Source: Tropicibacter oceani
Lineage (GTDB): Bacteria > Pseudomonadota > Alphaproteobacteria > Rhodobacterales > Rhodobacteraceae
Direction of reading: 5' to 3'
Length of the DNA: 64,000 nt
NCBI RefSeq assembly: GCF_029958925.1
Contig: NZ_CP124616.1
Coordinates: forward strand, 2,790,001 to 2,854,000
Part shown: piece by piece, positions 7,838 to 16,917 of the stretch
Layout of the letters: every line of letters begins with the position of its first letter
Numbering within the stretch: the stretch's first letter is position 1
Made by a program: the position numbers and the translations under genes
Notes under the pieces: model-generated
Told to the model about the DNA's origin: nothing
Database searches by the model: none
Seen by the model: the letters and a program-made list of their open reading frames with translations, nothing else

Positions 7838-9685
7838 ATGGCATCGAAACGCGGCGGCATGCCCAAATCTCTTGGCTTGATCCTGATTGCCATGCTCGTG
7901 CTCGGGCTTGGCGGCTTTGGGGTCACGAATTTCTCGGGGAACGTGCGCAAGATCGGCTCGGTCGGCGGGGCGGACATGCCTGTCGATGGCTATGCCCGCG
8001 CCCTGCAGAACGAAATCCGCGCGATCGAGGCCCAGGTCGGCCAGCCGGTCAGCTTTGTGCAGGCGCAGGCCATGGGCCTGCCGCAGCGCGTACTCAGCCA
8101 GATGGTCGTCAGCGCCGCGCTGGAAAACGAAGCCGCAACCCTGGGAATTTCCGTCGGTGACCAGCAGCTGGCCGAGGAACTGAACAACATCCAGGCCTTT
8201 CACGGCCCCGATGGCAAACTGGACCGCGTCGCCTATGCCGCCGCGCTGGACAACATCGGCCTGACCGAACGCGAATTCGAAGAACAGCTGCGCGGCGAAA
8301 GCGCCGCCACCTTGCTGCAAGGCGCCGTGCTGGCAGGCACCCGGCTGCCGGACACCTATATCGACACGCTGATCGACTATGCCGCCGAACGCCGCGCCTT
8401 CACTTGGGCGGAGTTGGGCGCCGAGGCCCTGACCACCGGCCTGCCCGTCCCCACCGACGCCGAGCTGACCACCTGGTACGAGGCGAACATCGACCGCTTT
8501 ACCCTGCCGGAAACCAAGCAGATCACCTATGCTTGGCTGACCCCGGACATGATCGTCGACACCGTCGAGGTCGATGAGCAAAGCCTGCGCGACGCCTATG
8601 CCGAACGCGAGGCGGAATTCAACATGCCCGAACGGCGGCTGGTCGAACGGCTGGTCTTTGGCGACCAGGCCCAGGCCCAGGCGGCCGCCGACCGGCTGGC
8701 CGCCGGCGAGACGACGTTCGAGGCGCTTGTCGAGGAACGCGGCCTGACGCTGTCAGATACCGACATGGGCGATGTCACCCGCGCCGATCTGGACGGTGCC
8801 GCCGATGCGGTCTTTGCCGCCGAGGTGGGCGATATCGCCGGCCCCGCGCCGACCGGCCTTGGCCCGGCGCTGTTCCGTCTGAACGCCGTCCTGCCCGCGC
8901 AGGAAACCACCTTTGAAGAGGCCCAGCCGGTGCTGCGCGACGCGCTGGCGCTGGACCGTGCCCGCCGCGTGATCGACGGCATGGCGCAAAGCCTGGACGA
9001 TGAACTGGCCGCCGGTGCCACGCTCGAGGAACTGGCGCAGGACAGCGACCTGCAACTGGGCCAGATCGGCTGGAGCGCCGAGACCGCCGAGGGCATCGCC
9101 AGCTACGAAGCCTTCCGCGAGGCCGCGCAGGCGTTGACCGCCGACGATTACCCGCAGATCGGCCAGCTGGGCGACGGCGGCATCTTTGCCATGCGCCTTG
9201 AGGAAATCCGCGATCCGGCCCCCCAGCCCTTTGAGGACGTGCGGGATGCGGTCGAGCAAGGCTGGGAACAGCAGGCCCGCACCGATGCGCTGCTGGAACA
9301 GGCCCAGTCCCTGGCCGAGCAGATGCGCGGCGGCGCCAGCTTTGAGGACCTGGGCCTGACCGCCCGCGCGGAAACCGGCCTCAGCCGCAATGCCCAGCCT
9401 TCGGACCTGCCGGCCGGGCTGGTCGCCCAGGCCTTTACGCTCGAGCCGGGCGCCATTGCCTCGCTGCCCGGCGCAGGCAGCGCCTTTGTGCTGCGGCTGG
9501 ACCAGGTCATTGCCCCCGACCGCAGCAGCGACGAGGTGCAGACGCTAAGGCAGATCTTTGGCGATCAGGCCGCAGCCGACATCGCGCAGGACCTGTTCCA
9601 GGCGCTGTCCAGCGATATCCAGCAACGCGCCGGCGTGGTGATCGACCAGCAGGTGATCAACGCCGTTCACGCGAATTTCCAGTAA
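7838..9685 (+). CDS. ppiD: PpiD-like periplasmic folding factor (SurA N-terminal/parvulin)
   Basis: A 615-residue protein with one N-terminal membrane anchor (LGLILIAMLVLGLGGFGVTNF, residues ~8-28, shown in part), so most of it should face the periplasm. A SurA_N-like helical region covers about residues 40-200, and a degenerate parvulin-type peptidyl-prolyl isomerase domain follows around 240-360. Length is close to E. coli PpiD (623). It would assist folding of proteins leaving the Sec channel. trpE begins 14 bp downstream, so the two are probably co-transcribed despite unrelated roles. Confidence 0.85.
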   Translation: MASKRGGMPKSLGLILIAMLVLGLGGFGVTNFSGNVRKIGSVGGADMPVDGYARALQNEIRAIEAQVGQPVSFVQAQAMGLPQRVLSQMVVSAALENEAATLGISVGDQQLAEELNNIQAFHGPDGKLDRVAYAAALDNIGLTEREFEEQLRGESAATLLQGAVLAGTRLPDTYIDTLIDYAAERRAFTWAELGAEALTTGLPVPTDAELTTWYEANIDRFTLPETKQITYAWLTPDMIVDTVEVDEQSLRDAYAEREAEFNMPERRLVERLVFGDQAQAQAAADRLAAGETTFEALVEERGLTLSDTDMGDVTRADLDGAADAVFAAEVGDIAGPAPTGLGPALFRLNAVLPAQETTFEEAQPVLRDALALDRARRVIDGMAQSLDDELAAGATLEELAQDSDLQLGQIGWSAETAEGIASYEAFREAAQALTADDYPQIGQLGDGGIFAMRLEEIRDPAPQPFEDVRDAVEQGWEQQARTDALLEQAQSLAEQMRGGASFEDLGLTARAETGLSRNAQPSDLPAGLVAQAFTLEPGAIASLPGAGSAFVLRLDQVIAPDRSSDEVQTLRQIFGDQAAADIAQDLFQALSSDIQQRAGVVIDQQVINAVHANFQ

Positions 9686-9699
9686 GGTCCGTTTCCCAG

Positions 9700-11214
9700 A
9701 TGTCCAGTTTGACCCCGATGTATGACGATTTTGCCAAAGGCTACGACGCCGGGCAGAACCAGTTGGTCTATACCCGCCTTGCCGCCGATCTGGACACTCC
9801 GGTGTCCTTGATGCTGAAACTGACGGGCGCGGCCAAGGATGCCTTCATGCTGGAATCGGTGACCGGCGGCGAAGTGCGCGGGCGCTATTCCATCATCGGG
9901 ATGAAACCGGATGTGGTCTGGCAGTGTCACGGCACCACGTCGCGGATCAACCGCCAGGCGCGCTTTGACCCCGATGCCTTTCAGGATCAGTCCGCCGATC
10001 CGCTGACCGCCCTGCGCGACCTGATCGCGGAATCGCGCATTGACCTGCCCGAGGACCTGCCGCAGGCCGCCGCCGGCCTGTTCGGCTATCTGGGCTATGA
10101 CATGATCCGGCTGGTCGAACACCTGCCCAACGTGAACCCCGATCCGCTTGGTCTGCCCGACGCCATGTTGCAGCGCCCCTCGGTCATCGCGGTCCTTGAC
10201 GGCGTCAAGGGCGAGGTCACCGTGGTGTCCCCTGCCTGGGTGCAGGACGGGCTGTCGGCCCGCGCCGCCTATGCCCAGGCGGCCGAGCGTGTCATGGATG
10301 CGGTGCGCGATCTGGAACGCGCCCTGCCCGAGGCGACGCGCGATCTGGGCGACAGCGCCGATCTGGGGCAACCGGTGTCGAATTTCACCCACGACGGCTA
10401 TAAACAGGCGGTCGAGGCGGCCAAGGAATACATCCGCGCCGGGGACATCTTTCAGGTGGTGCCGTCGCAGCGCTGGACGCAGGATTTCCCGCTGCCGCCC
10501 TTTGCCTTGTACCGCTCCTTGCGGCGCACCAACCCGTCGCCCTTCATGTTCTATTTCAACTTTGGCGGCTTTCAGGTCATCGGCGCCAGCCCGGAAATCC
10601 TTGTCCGGGTCTTTGATCGCCAGGTGACGATTCGCCCGATCGCAGGCACCCGCCCGCGCGGCGCGACCCCCGAAGAGGACCGCGCGCTCGAGGCGGATCT
10701 GCTGGCCGACAAGAAAGAGCTGGCCGAACACCTGATGCTGCTGGACCTCGGCCGCAACGACACCGGCAAGGTGTCGAAAATCGGCACCGTGCGTCCGACC
10801 GAACAGTTCATCATCGAACGCTACAGCCACGTGATGCACATTGTATCCAACGTCGTCGGCGAACTGGCCGAGGATCAGGACGCCCTCTCCGCCTTTTTCG
10901 CCGGGATGCCTGCGGGCACCGTATCCGGCGCGCCCAAAGTCCGCGCGATGGAGATCATCGACGAGCTGGAGCCGGAAAAGCGCGGCGTCTATGGCGGCGG
11001 TGTCGGCTATTTCAGCGCCGGCGGCGATATGGACATGTGCATCGCCCTGCGCACCGCGCTGGTCAAGGATCGCAAGCTGTACATCCAGGCCGGCGGCGGC
11101 GTGGTCTATGACAGCGACCCCGAGGCCGAGTACCAGGAGACCGTTCACAAATCGAACGCGATCCGCCGTGCGGCGGCCGATGCGGCGCGCTTTGCGGGCA
11201 ATGGCAACGGCTGA
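9700..11214 (+). CDS. trpE: Anthranilate synthase component I
   Basis: Converts chorismate plus ammonia, supplied by TrpG, to anthranilate: the first committed step to tryptophan. 504 residues. LMLKLTGAAKDAFMLESVTGG near residue 28 begins the N-terminal tryptophan-sensing region (shown in part). The C-terminal chorismate-binding domain has IRPIAGTRPRG near residue 310, LLDLGRNDTGK near 347 and GTVSGAPKVRAMEII near 405. No trpG, trpD or trpC follows here; the next plus-strand gene is an unrelated membrane protein 233 bp on. No trp leader peptide fits in the 14-bp gap upstream. Confidence 0.96.
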   Translation: MSSLTPMYDDFAKGYDAGQNQLVYTRLAADLDTPVSLMLKLTGAAKDAFMLESVTGGEVRGRYSIIGMKPDVVWQCHGTTSRINRQARFDPDAFQDQSADPLTALRDLIAESRIDLPEDLPQAAAGLFGYLGYDMIRLVEHLPNVNPDPLGLPDAMLQRPSVIAVLDGVKGEVTVVSPAWVQDGLSARAAYAQAAERVMDAVRDLERALPEATRDLGDSADLGQPVSNFTHDGYKQAVEAAKEYIRAGDIFQVVPSQRWTQDFPLPPFALYRSLRRTNPSPFMFYFNFGGFQVIGASPEILVRVFDRQVTIRPIAGTRPRGATPEEDRALEADLLADKKELAEHLMLLDLGRNDTGKVSKIGTVRPTEQFIIERYSHVMHIVSNVVGELAEDQDALSAFFAGMPAGTVSGAPKVRAMEIIDELEPEKRGVYGGGVGYFSAGGDMDMCIALRTALVKDRKLYIQAGGGVVYDSDPEAEYQETVHKSNAIRRAAADAARFAGNGNG

Positions 11215-11447
11215 GCGACCGGTTTCCAGCGCCTACTCTGGGGCAGGCTGCCTTGTTTCGCGCACAAGGGTTAACTGATTCGTAACGCGCGGCCTCGCCC
11301 ATAGCGCGAAATACGGCGCTCGTTCTGCCATTCCGCGCATTTTGGGGATGCTCTGGCTGTCCTTCACCTTAGGTCACGCCAGATTTCAACCCATTTTTAA
11401 CGATCCAAGCCAGATTAAGGCAATCATTGCCTCATTTCACCAAAGAC

Positions 11448-12014
11448 ATGCCCCAATTGGAATTTAACCCTCTGGCCATGGCACGCACGCTTCGCAAACA
11501 AACCCATCAGGATTTTCGCCGACGGATCAAATCCGTCGACCCGACGTTCTACCGCAACGGTGAACGCGGCGCGATGAAGGATGCGACAGCGCAGCGGCCC
11601 ATCGGCTCGGCCCTGCTGGGGTTTGGCTGGGCTTATCTTGTCATCTCGGTCGCCAACAACCGCACGGTGATCGAACAGTCGCTGCACCAGGGCAACCTGC
11701 ACACCGATTACCACGGCTATGTGCTTATGGCACTGGCGGCGCTGCTGGCGGCCTCGGGCGTCATGCTGCTGCTGCACCTCGTGCGCTATTTCACCAAGAC
11801 CGGTGGCAAAAAGCGCAATTCAGGCGGCCTGCTTGTTGGCGCTTTGGGCGCGCTGGTGCTGGTCTACACCCCTACCAGCGTCTGGGACGCCGGTTTCGAC
11901 ATGATGGACGGCAATTCGCGCAGCTTTGTGCAAACCGCCTCGGCCACCATGTCCGGCGCCATCCCCAGCATCGACCTGGGCAGCGTGGCTTTCGTGTCCT
12001 CGCAGGGTCGCTAA
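11448..12014 (+). CDS. Hypothetical membrane protein
   Basis: 188 residues from the ATG at 11448; a TTG at 11427 and an ATG at 11478 are alternatives and no strong Shine-Dalgarno decides. The N-terminus is basic (ARTLRKQTHQDFRRRIK). Three hydrophobic segments follow: around PIGSALLGFGWAYLVISVA, GYVLMALAALLAASGVMLLL and GGLLVGALGALVLVYTP. The C-terminal 45 residues are polar and may be periplasmic. I do not recognise the family. Upstream (11215-11447) there is a TTAA-N7-GTAA sequence at 11271-11285, an imperfect CtrA-like site. Confidence 0.65.
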   Translation: MPQLEFNPLAMARTLRKQTHQDFRRRIKSVDPTFYRNGERGAMKDATAQRPIGSALLGFGWAYLVISVANNRTVIEQSLHQGNLHTDYHGYVLMALAALLAASGVMLLLHLVRYFTKTGGKKRNSGGLLVGALGALVLVYTPTSVWDAGFDMMDGNSRSFVQTASATMSGAIPSIDLGSVAFVSSQGR

Positions 12015-12017
12015 GCG

Positions 12018-12893
12018 TCAGATCACCCCGACAAACCGGTCCGGCAACACGTACTGCCCCGGATAATCCGGCCGATCGAACTGCCAAAACCCGGTATCTC
12101 CGCGCGCCTGCCAGCTTTGCACCATGCGCTGACGGATCGGCCCCATGTCAAAGCCCGCCTGCACCGGCAGCGCGGCAAAGCCTTCGAAAACCGCGCGATC
12201 CTCGCCGCGCGCCTCGGCGAACCAATGGCGCCCGATGGCGATATCCTTGACCCCGCCGTCCAGCGCCGCGGTCACGCTGTTGCGCTGATCCATGGCGCGG
12301 GCATAGGCCGCGAAATCGCAGAACTTGAGGTGGAACAGGTACAGGTCATCCGGCGCGAACAGCTTGTCGCTTTGGGTGAAATGGCCGCCGCGCGCGATCT
12401 TGTGGCCGGTGCTGATGACGCAAGGCTTGGAATAATGCGGCGCAAGGCGCACGTGCCGGCGGGGCCCAAGGATGGTATCGGTGATCGGCTGATCCTCGAT
12501 GTCGATCCGGTGGATGACCTCAAGGCCCAGGGGCGTCAGGTTGCGCCGCAGCTTTGCCGCGCGCAGATAGTCCAGCAGCCCGATGCCGGCGCCGGGGTCC
12601 ACCACCACCAGTTCATCGACATCGCCGACGATCACATGGTTGTAATAGCAGCGCAGCCCCTGGACAAAGTTGTTCAGCATCCGCCACCGCTTCATGTCGA
12701 AGTTCTTGTGCGGATCGCCCGGGATGCCGATGATGTTGCAGCCCTGCGCCAGTTGGGCAACCTCGTCCCCCCGGCCATGATTGACGATATAACAATTCTC
12801 GCGTCCCAGCGCGTCACCGTAGTGGCGCAGCCATGCCTTCAGGAAAAAGGCATCGTCGCGCACCATTGTCAGGGCGGCGGCCACCGATTGCAT
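12018..12893 (-). CDS. Glycosyltransferase family 2-like protein
   Basis: 291 residues. The opening VAAALTMVRDDAFFLKAWLRHY is characteristic of the family 2/92-like 'glycosyltransferase' proteins of Rhodobacteraceae (shown in part). VIVGDVDELVVVDP near residue 90 provides a D-X-D metal and nucleotide-sugar motif. Acceptor and sugar are unknown. A sulfotransferase-like gene is read divergently from 13007, leaving a 113-bp shared promoter region; the pair may act on the same extracellular glycan, which is inference. Confidence 0.8.
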   Translation of the reverse strand: MQSVAAALTMVRDDAFFLKAWLRHYGDALGRENCYIVNHGRGDEVAQLAQGCNIIGIPGDPHKNFDMKRWRMLNNFVQGLRCYYNHVIVGDVDELVVVDPGAGIGLLDYLRAAKLRRNLTPLGLEVIHRIDIEDQPITDTILGPRRHVRLAPHYSKPCVISTGHKIARGGHFTQSDKLFAPDDLYLFHLKFCDFAAYARAMDQRNSVTAALDGGVKDIAIGRHWFAEARGEDRAVFEGFAALPVQAGFDMGPIRQRMVQSWQARGDTGFWQFDRPDYPGQYVLPDRFVGVI

Positions 12894-13006
12894 CTGCTCT
12901 GCCTCGCGTTGTTCTTTTGCCGCAGCCTACCCCACCCGCAGCGTTTTGAGAATCGCAATCTGCGCCGCCGCGCGTTATCCTTGCGCGCAACACGAACGAG
13001 GCCCCG

Positions 13007-13756
13007 ATGATCGCGCAGGATTTTCCCCGGACCGGCTGGCAATTCATGCCCGGCCCGCAGGTTCCGACCCGCTACCAGGTGTTTGGCGAACGCTCCTCGG
13101 GGACCAATTTCGTCAAGCGCCTGATCGGACGCAACAGCGCCCTGCGCCCGATCGAGGATCTGGGCTGGAAACACGGTTTTCCCCACATGACCGCAATTCC
13201 CCCCGACGTGGCGGTGATTTGCGTGGTGCGCGATGCCCGCGACTGGGCGCGCTCGATGCATGCCAAGCCCTGGCATTGCCCGCCGGACATGCAGGCGCTT
13301 GGCTTTTCCCAGTTCATCCGCGCCGAATGGCGCACCCTCGCGGACAGGCCGCGTTATTTCCCGCAGGTCGCGGCGCTTGGTGGTCAGGGCCAGCCGCTGC
13401 AACACGACCGCCACCCGCTGACCGGCCGCCCCTTTGCCGATCTCTTTGCCCTGCGCCAGGCCAAGCTGCAGGGCCTTCTCTCCTTTTTCGAACGCGGCTG
13501 CACGGTGGTGTTTTGCCGGCTCGAAGCGGTTCAAGCCGCGCCCCAGGTCTTTCTTGAGGCGCTGCATGAGGGTCTCGGCGTTCCGGCGCCGGACAGCGCA
13601 TTTCGCCCGGTGCTCAAACGGCTGGGGTCAAAATTCCTGCCCGCGATCGACCAGCGCCCTGAAACGCCCAGCCAACTGGACCAGGCCGACCTGGCTTATC
13701 TACTTGGCCGCATCGACCCCGCGCAGGAAACCGCCCTGGGGTATGACTATACCTGA
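13007..13756 (+). CDS. Sulfotransferase-like P-loop protein
   Basis: 249 residues. YQVFGERSSGTNFVKRLI near residue 24 resembles the 5'-phosphosulfate loop of PAPS-dependent sulfotransferases, and VICVVRDARDWARSMH near residue 70 resembles the 3'-phosphate-binding segment (Arg followed by a later Ser). Substrate is unknown. It is divergent from the glycosyltransferase at 12893 and overlaps the end of the glycerate kinase gene by 10 bp on the opposite strand. A general nucleotide-binding role is the alternative. Confidence 0.7.
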   Translation: MIAQDFPRTGWQFMPGPQVPTRYQVFGERSSGTNFVKRLIGRNSALRPIEDLGWKHGFPHMTAIPPDVAVICVVRDARDWARSMHAKPWHCPPDMQALGFSQFIRAEWRTLADRPRYFPQVAALGGQGQPLQHDRHPLTGRPFADLFALRQAKLQGLLSFFERGCTVVFCRLEAVQAAPQVFLEALHEGLGVPAPDSAFRPVLKRLGSKFLPAIDQRPETPSQLDQADLAYLLGRIDPAQETALGYDYT

Positions 13757-15015
13757 GGTTTGATCAATATCGCCCTGAAATCATTGACATTCGTCCCGGT
13801 CGGCCCAGGCGCGAAAACATCCTCCAATGCGGCAAAGGCGCCATAGGGGTCCTGCGCCTTGACATAGGCCGACGGGTCCTGGCCAAGGGCGCGCAGGCGC
13901 GGCAATGACCCACCATCGGCAAAGGCCCCGGCGTTGTCTTCCGATCCGTCGATCCCGTCGGTATCGGCGGCCAGGGCGGTGATCCCGGGCAACCCTTCGA
14001 TGCCCTGCGCAAGGCTCAGCAAAAAGGCAGTGTTGCGCCCCCCACGGCCCGGGTTTTCCCTGAGTGTGACCGTGGTTTCGCCGCCCGACAGCAGGACCAC
14101 CGGCGCCGCAAAGGGCCGCCCGCGCAGGGCGATTTCCCGGGCAATGGCGGCGTGCATCAACCCGATGTCCCGGGCCTCGCCCTCGATGGCGTCTGACAGG
14201 ATGACCGCCGGAACACCCAAGGCCTCGGCGCGCGCCGCCGCCGCCTCCAGCGACAACCGGGCCGAGGCGACGACCCGCACGCTGTTGCGCGCAAACACCG
14301 CGTCATCGGGCCTTGGCGCGGCTGAGATTTTGCCTGAAATATGCGCCATAACCCGTTCTGGCAAAACGATATTGCGGGCCGCAATCATGGCCAGCGCATC
14401 CTGCGCCGACACCGCATCCGGCACCGTCGGTCCCGAGGCAACCTGCGCCGGATCGTCCCCCGGCACGTCCGACACCACAAGGCTGACAACCCGCGCCGGC
14501 GCCGCCGCTGCCGCCAGCCGCCCGCCCTTGATCCGGCTGACATGCTTGCGAATGGCGTTCATCACGCCGATCGGCGCCCCCGAGGCCAGCAGCGCCCGGT
14601 TCAACGCCTGCTCATCCTCCAGGCCCAACCCATCCGGCGGCGCCGGCAACAGGGCCGATCCGCCGCCGCAGACCAGGGCCACAACCAGATCGTCCTCGCT
14701 CAGCCCTTCGACCGCCCGGAACACCGCCTCGCTCGCCGCCATGCCCGCCGCATCCGGCACCGGATGCGCCGCCTCCAGCACCGGCAGATACCGGCAAGGT
14801 GCCCCATAGCCATAGCGCGTGACCACCACCCCCTCGACAGGGGCATCCCAAAGCACCTCGAAGGCCGCCGCCAGTTGCGCCGCCCCCTTTCCAAGGGCAA
14901 TCACCACGGTGCGCCCACTGGGCCTGTCGGGCAATACCCCGGCCAAGGCCTTCATCGGATCGGCGGCCGCAACGGCGGTGTCGAACAGATCGCTCAGAAA
15001 CTTGCGGTCTTCCAT
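13747..15015 (-). CDS. Glycerate 2-kinase (MOFRL/TtuD family)
   Basis: Phosphorylates D-glycerate, linking glyoxylate, serine-cycle or hydroxypyruvate metabolism to glycolysis. 422 residues from the ATG at 15015. An N-terminal DUF4147 domain carries VIALGKGAAQLA near residue 38 and ALVCGGGSALLPAP near 109. The C-terminal MOFRL domain has LLSGGETTVTLRENPGRGGRN near residue 314 (shown in part) and ALAADTDGIDGSEDNAGAF near 348. Longer upstream frames run into the carnitine dehydrogenase gene and are unlikely. A repeat element occupies the upstream gap. Confidence 0.92.
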   Translation of the reverse strand: MEDRKFLSDLFDTAVAAADPMKALAGVLPDRPSGRTVVIALGKGAAQLAAAFEVLWDAPVEGVVVTRYGYGAPCRYLPVLEAAHPVPDAAGMAASEAVFRAVEGLSEDDLVVALVCGGGSALLPAPPDGLGLEDEQALNRALLASGAPIGVMNAIRKHVSRIKGGRLAAAAAPARVVSLVVSDVPGDDPAQVASGPTVPDAVSAQDALAMIAARNIVLPERVMAHISGKISAAPRPDDAVFARNSVRVVASARLSLEAAAARAEALGVPAVILSDAIEGEARDIGLMHAAIAREIALRGRPFAAPVVLLSGGETTVTLRENPGRGGRNTAFLLSLAQGIEGLPGITALAADTDGIDGSEDNAGAFADGGSLPRLRALGQDPSAYVKAQDPYGAFAALEDVFAPGPTGTNVNDFRAILIKPQV

Positions 15016-15017
15016 GT

Positions 15018-15066
15018 TTCCAATTGCCTCAAATATCCCGGGGAGCGCGAGGGGCTGGCCCCTCGC
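15018..15066 (+). repeat. Dispersed intergenic repeat, CAAATATCC family, copy 2
   Basis: TTCCAATTGCCTCAAATATCC then CCGGGGAG and the palindrome GCGAGGGG-CTGG-CCCCTCGC (15047-15066). It starts two bases beyond the glycerate kinase start codon and overlaps the 3' end of the carnitine dehydrogenase gene. That gene's stop codon (15029-15031) and last codons fall inside the element. Confidence 0.7.
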
Positions 15067-16474
15067 TTGCGCCCGCGTGCAACCGCGCCAGACGCTCGAC
15101 CGCATCGCGCACATCCGCCAGCGGCGGGCAGGATCGCCGCGTCGCCAGCGAGACATGCAGCAGGAACTGGTCGCAACTGGCCAGCATTTCGCCATCCGCC
15201 GCCCGCTTCATCTCGTGCCACAGCCGCAGCTTTTTACCATCCCCCAGCGTCACCCGCGTTTCAACAAGAATGTCTTCTCCCACAAGGGTTTCCGCCAGGT
15301 ACTTAATGCTGGTCTCGGCGGTGAAATAGCTGTGCCCAGCCGCGATATAGGCCCGGTCCGCGCCGACATGGGTCATCACCGCCTCCGAGGCATCGCTGAA
15401 CACCTGGCCATAGCGTCCTTCGTTCATGTGGCCGTTTACATCGACCCAATCCACCGGCACCTTGCGCCGCACGGTGATCAACGGCACCTCGTCAACCAGC
15501 GGCTGCTGCATCGTCGCCTCGTGATCCAGGATCAGCTTGCCCGCCGCCGCCTCTTGCCCCTTCAGCGCGCGCAGCATGGCGACCAGGTTGTTGTCGCGCA
15601 GCCGCTCAAGCTGCCGGATCGACATATGCCCCGATTGCGCATCCGATTGACCGGCGATCAGATCGACCAGCTCGTCGGTGAACTCGGGCACATCCATCAG
15701 CTTGGTCCACGGCCATTTCAGGCAAGGACCGAACTGCTCCATGAAATGCCGCATCCCCGCCTCGCCGCCCGCCACGCGGTAGGTTTCGAACAGCCCCATC
15801 TGCGCCCACCGCAGACCAAAGCCATAGCGGATGGCATTGTCGATCTGCTCGGTCGTGGCGATGCCGTCGTTGACCAGCCACAGCGCCTCGCGCCAGACGG
15901 CCTCAAGGAAACGGTCGGCGATATGGGCGTCGATTTCGGCCTGAACGTGCAGGGGGTACATGCCGATGGCGCGCAGGATGTCACAGGCCTGTTCAAAGAT
16001 CGGCTCGTCCGCGTCGTCGCCCGGCACCAGTTCGACCAGCGGCAGAAGGTAAACCGGGTTGAAAGGATGCGCGACAACGATCTGGCCGGGCCGCGCCGCG
16101 CCCTGCTGCAATTCCGACGGTTTGAAACCGCTGGTCGATGACCCGATGACCGACTCGGGGGAACAGGCGGCCTGGATCGCAGCCAGCACCTTGTGTTTCA
16201 GCTCCAGCCGCTCTGGCACGCTTTCCTGGATATAGGCCGCCCCGGCCACTGCCTCGGCCAAATCGGTGTGAAAGCTGATCGTGCCGCGCGCGGGCATGGG
16301 CGCATCATAAAGCATCGGCAGGGCACGCTCCGCCCCGGCGACGACCTCGCCGATCTTGCGCTGAGCCTCGGGATCGGGGTCAAAGACCCGCACGTCCCAT
16401 CCCATCAGCGCAAAGCGCGCGGCCCAGCCGCCCCCGATGACACCGCCGCCGACGATTGCCGCAATCTTGTTCAT
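15029..16474 (-). CDS. L-carnitine 3-dehydrogenase fused to a hotdog thioesterase
   Basis: 481 residues in two parts. Residues 1-~315 are a 3-hydroxyacyl-CoA dehydrogenase-like carnitine dehydrogenase: NAD loop IVGGGVIGGGWAARF at residue 7, then IGSSTSGFKPSEL near 111 and VAHPFNPVYLLPLVEL near 129. Residues ~335-465 are a thioesterase fold (VDWVDVNGHMNEGRYGQVF near 341). In known pathways the first oxidises L-carnitine to 3-dehydrocarnitine and the fused domain is linked to betainyl-CoA hydrolysis. No betainyl-CoA-forming BKACE gene or regulator is beside it. Its start overlaps the lipoprotein stop by 4 bp (ATGA). Confidence 0.88.
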   Translation of the reverse strand: MNKIAAIVGGGVIGGGWAARFALMGWDVRVFDPDPEAQRKIGEVVAGAERALPMLYDAPMPARGTISFHTDLAEAVAGAAYIQESVPERLELKHKVLAAIQAACSPESVIGSSTSGFKPSELQQGAARPGQIVVAHPFNPVYLLPLVELVPGDDADEPIFEQACDILRAIGMYPLHVQAEIDAHIADRFLEAVWREALWLVNDGIATTEQIDNAIRYGFGLRWAQMGLFETYRVAGGEAGMRHFMEQFGPCLKWPWTKLMDVPEFTDELVDLIAGQSDAQSGHMSIRQLERLRDNNLVAMLRALKGQEAAAGKLILDHEATMQQPLVDEVPLITVRRKVPVDWVDVNGHMNEGRYGQVFSDASEAVMTHVGADRAYIAAGHSYFTAETSIKYLAETLVGEDILVETRVTLGDGKKLRLWHEMKRAADGEMLASCDQFLLHVSLATRRSCPPLADVRDAVERLARLHAGASEGPAPRAPRDI

Positions 16475-16917
16475 TTCGCCTCCATCCGGCTCAGGTCATA
16501 GCCGTACCATTCCAGAATTTCCCGCGCCGCGGCCAGCCGCTCTGCCGGTTTGCCGCCGCGATCCATGATCCAGACCCGGCCGCCCGCCGGATCGCCCAAA
16601 GCCGCCGTGCGGTTGTCCGCATCCAGCCAATGCACCCAGACGGCCTGTTCCCCCAGCCGAAACCGCCCGTATCCTTCGGGAACAAAGCTCAGGCGTGTGC
16701 CGTTGACCTGCACCCCCTGCCCGTCGATGCGCAGCCGGCTGCCCGCTGGCATCCCGGCGCCCTGCAGGACGATCCAGTCGCCCTGAAGCCGGTCCAGCGT
16801 CGCATCCGCCTGCGATGCGACCTGCACCGTCGGATTGCGCAGCGGCACCGGCACTTCGGGCAACGGCGCCTTGGCGGCGCAGCCCGCCAGCAACACAAGA
16901 CCCCAAAGCGCCCTCAT
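16471..16917 (-). CDS. Small lipoprotein, META/lipocalin-like
   Basis: 148 residues. The N-terminus MRALWGLVLLAGCAAK is a very short lipoprotein signal with lipobox LAGC and acylated Cys at 13. The rest is β-rich (LDRLQGDWIVLQGAG, FVPEGYGRFRLGEQAVWVHWLDADNRT in part), which recalls lipocalin or META folds, but I cannot fix the family. It sits in a tight operon: its start overlaps the SGNH hydrolase stop by 4 bp and its stop overlaps the carnitine dehydrogenase start by 4 bp. Confidence 0.75.
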   Translation of the reverse strand: MRALWGLVLLAGCAAKAPLPEVPVPLRNPTVQVASQADATLDRLQGDWIVLQGAGMPAGSRLRIDGQGVQVNGTRLSFVPEGYGRFRLGEQAVWVHWLDADNRTAALGDPAGGRVWIMDRGGKPAERLAAAREILEWYGYDLSRMEAK

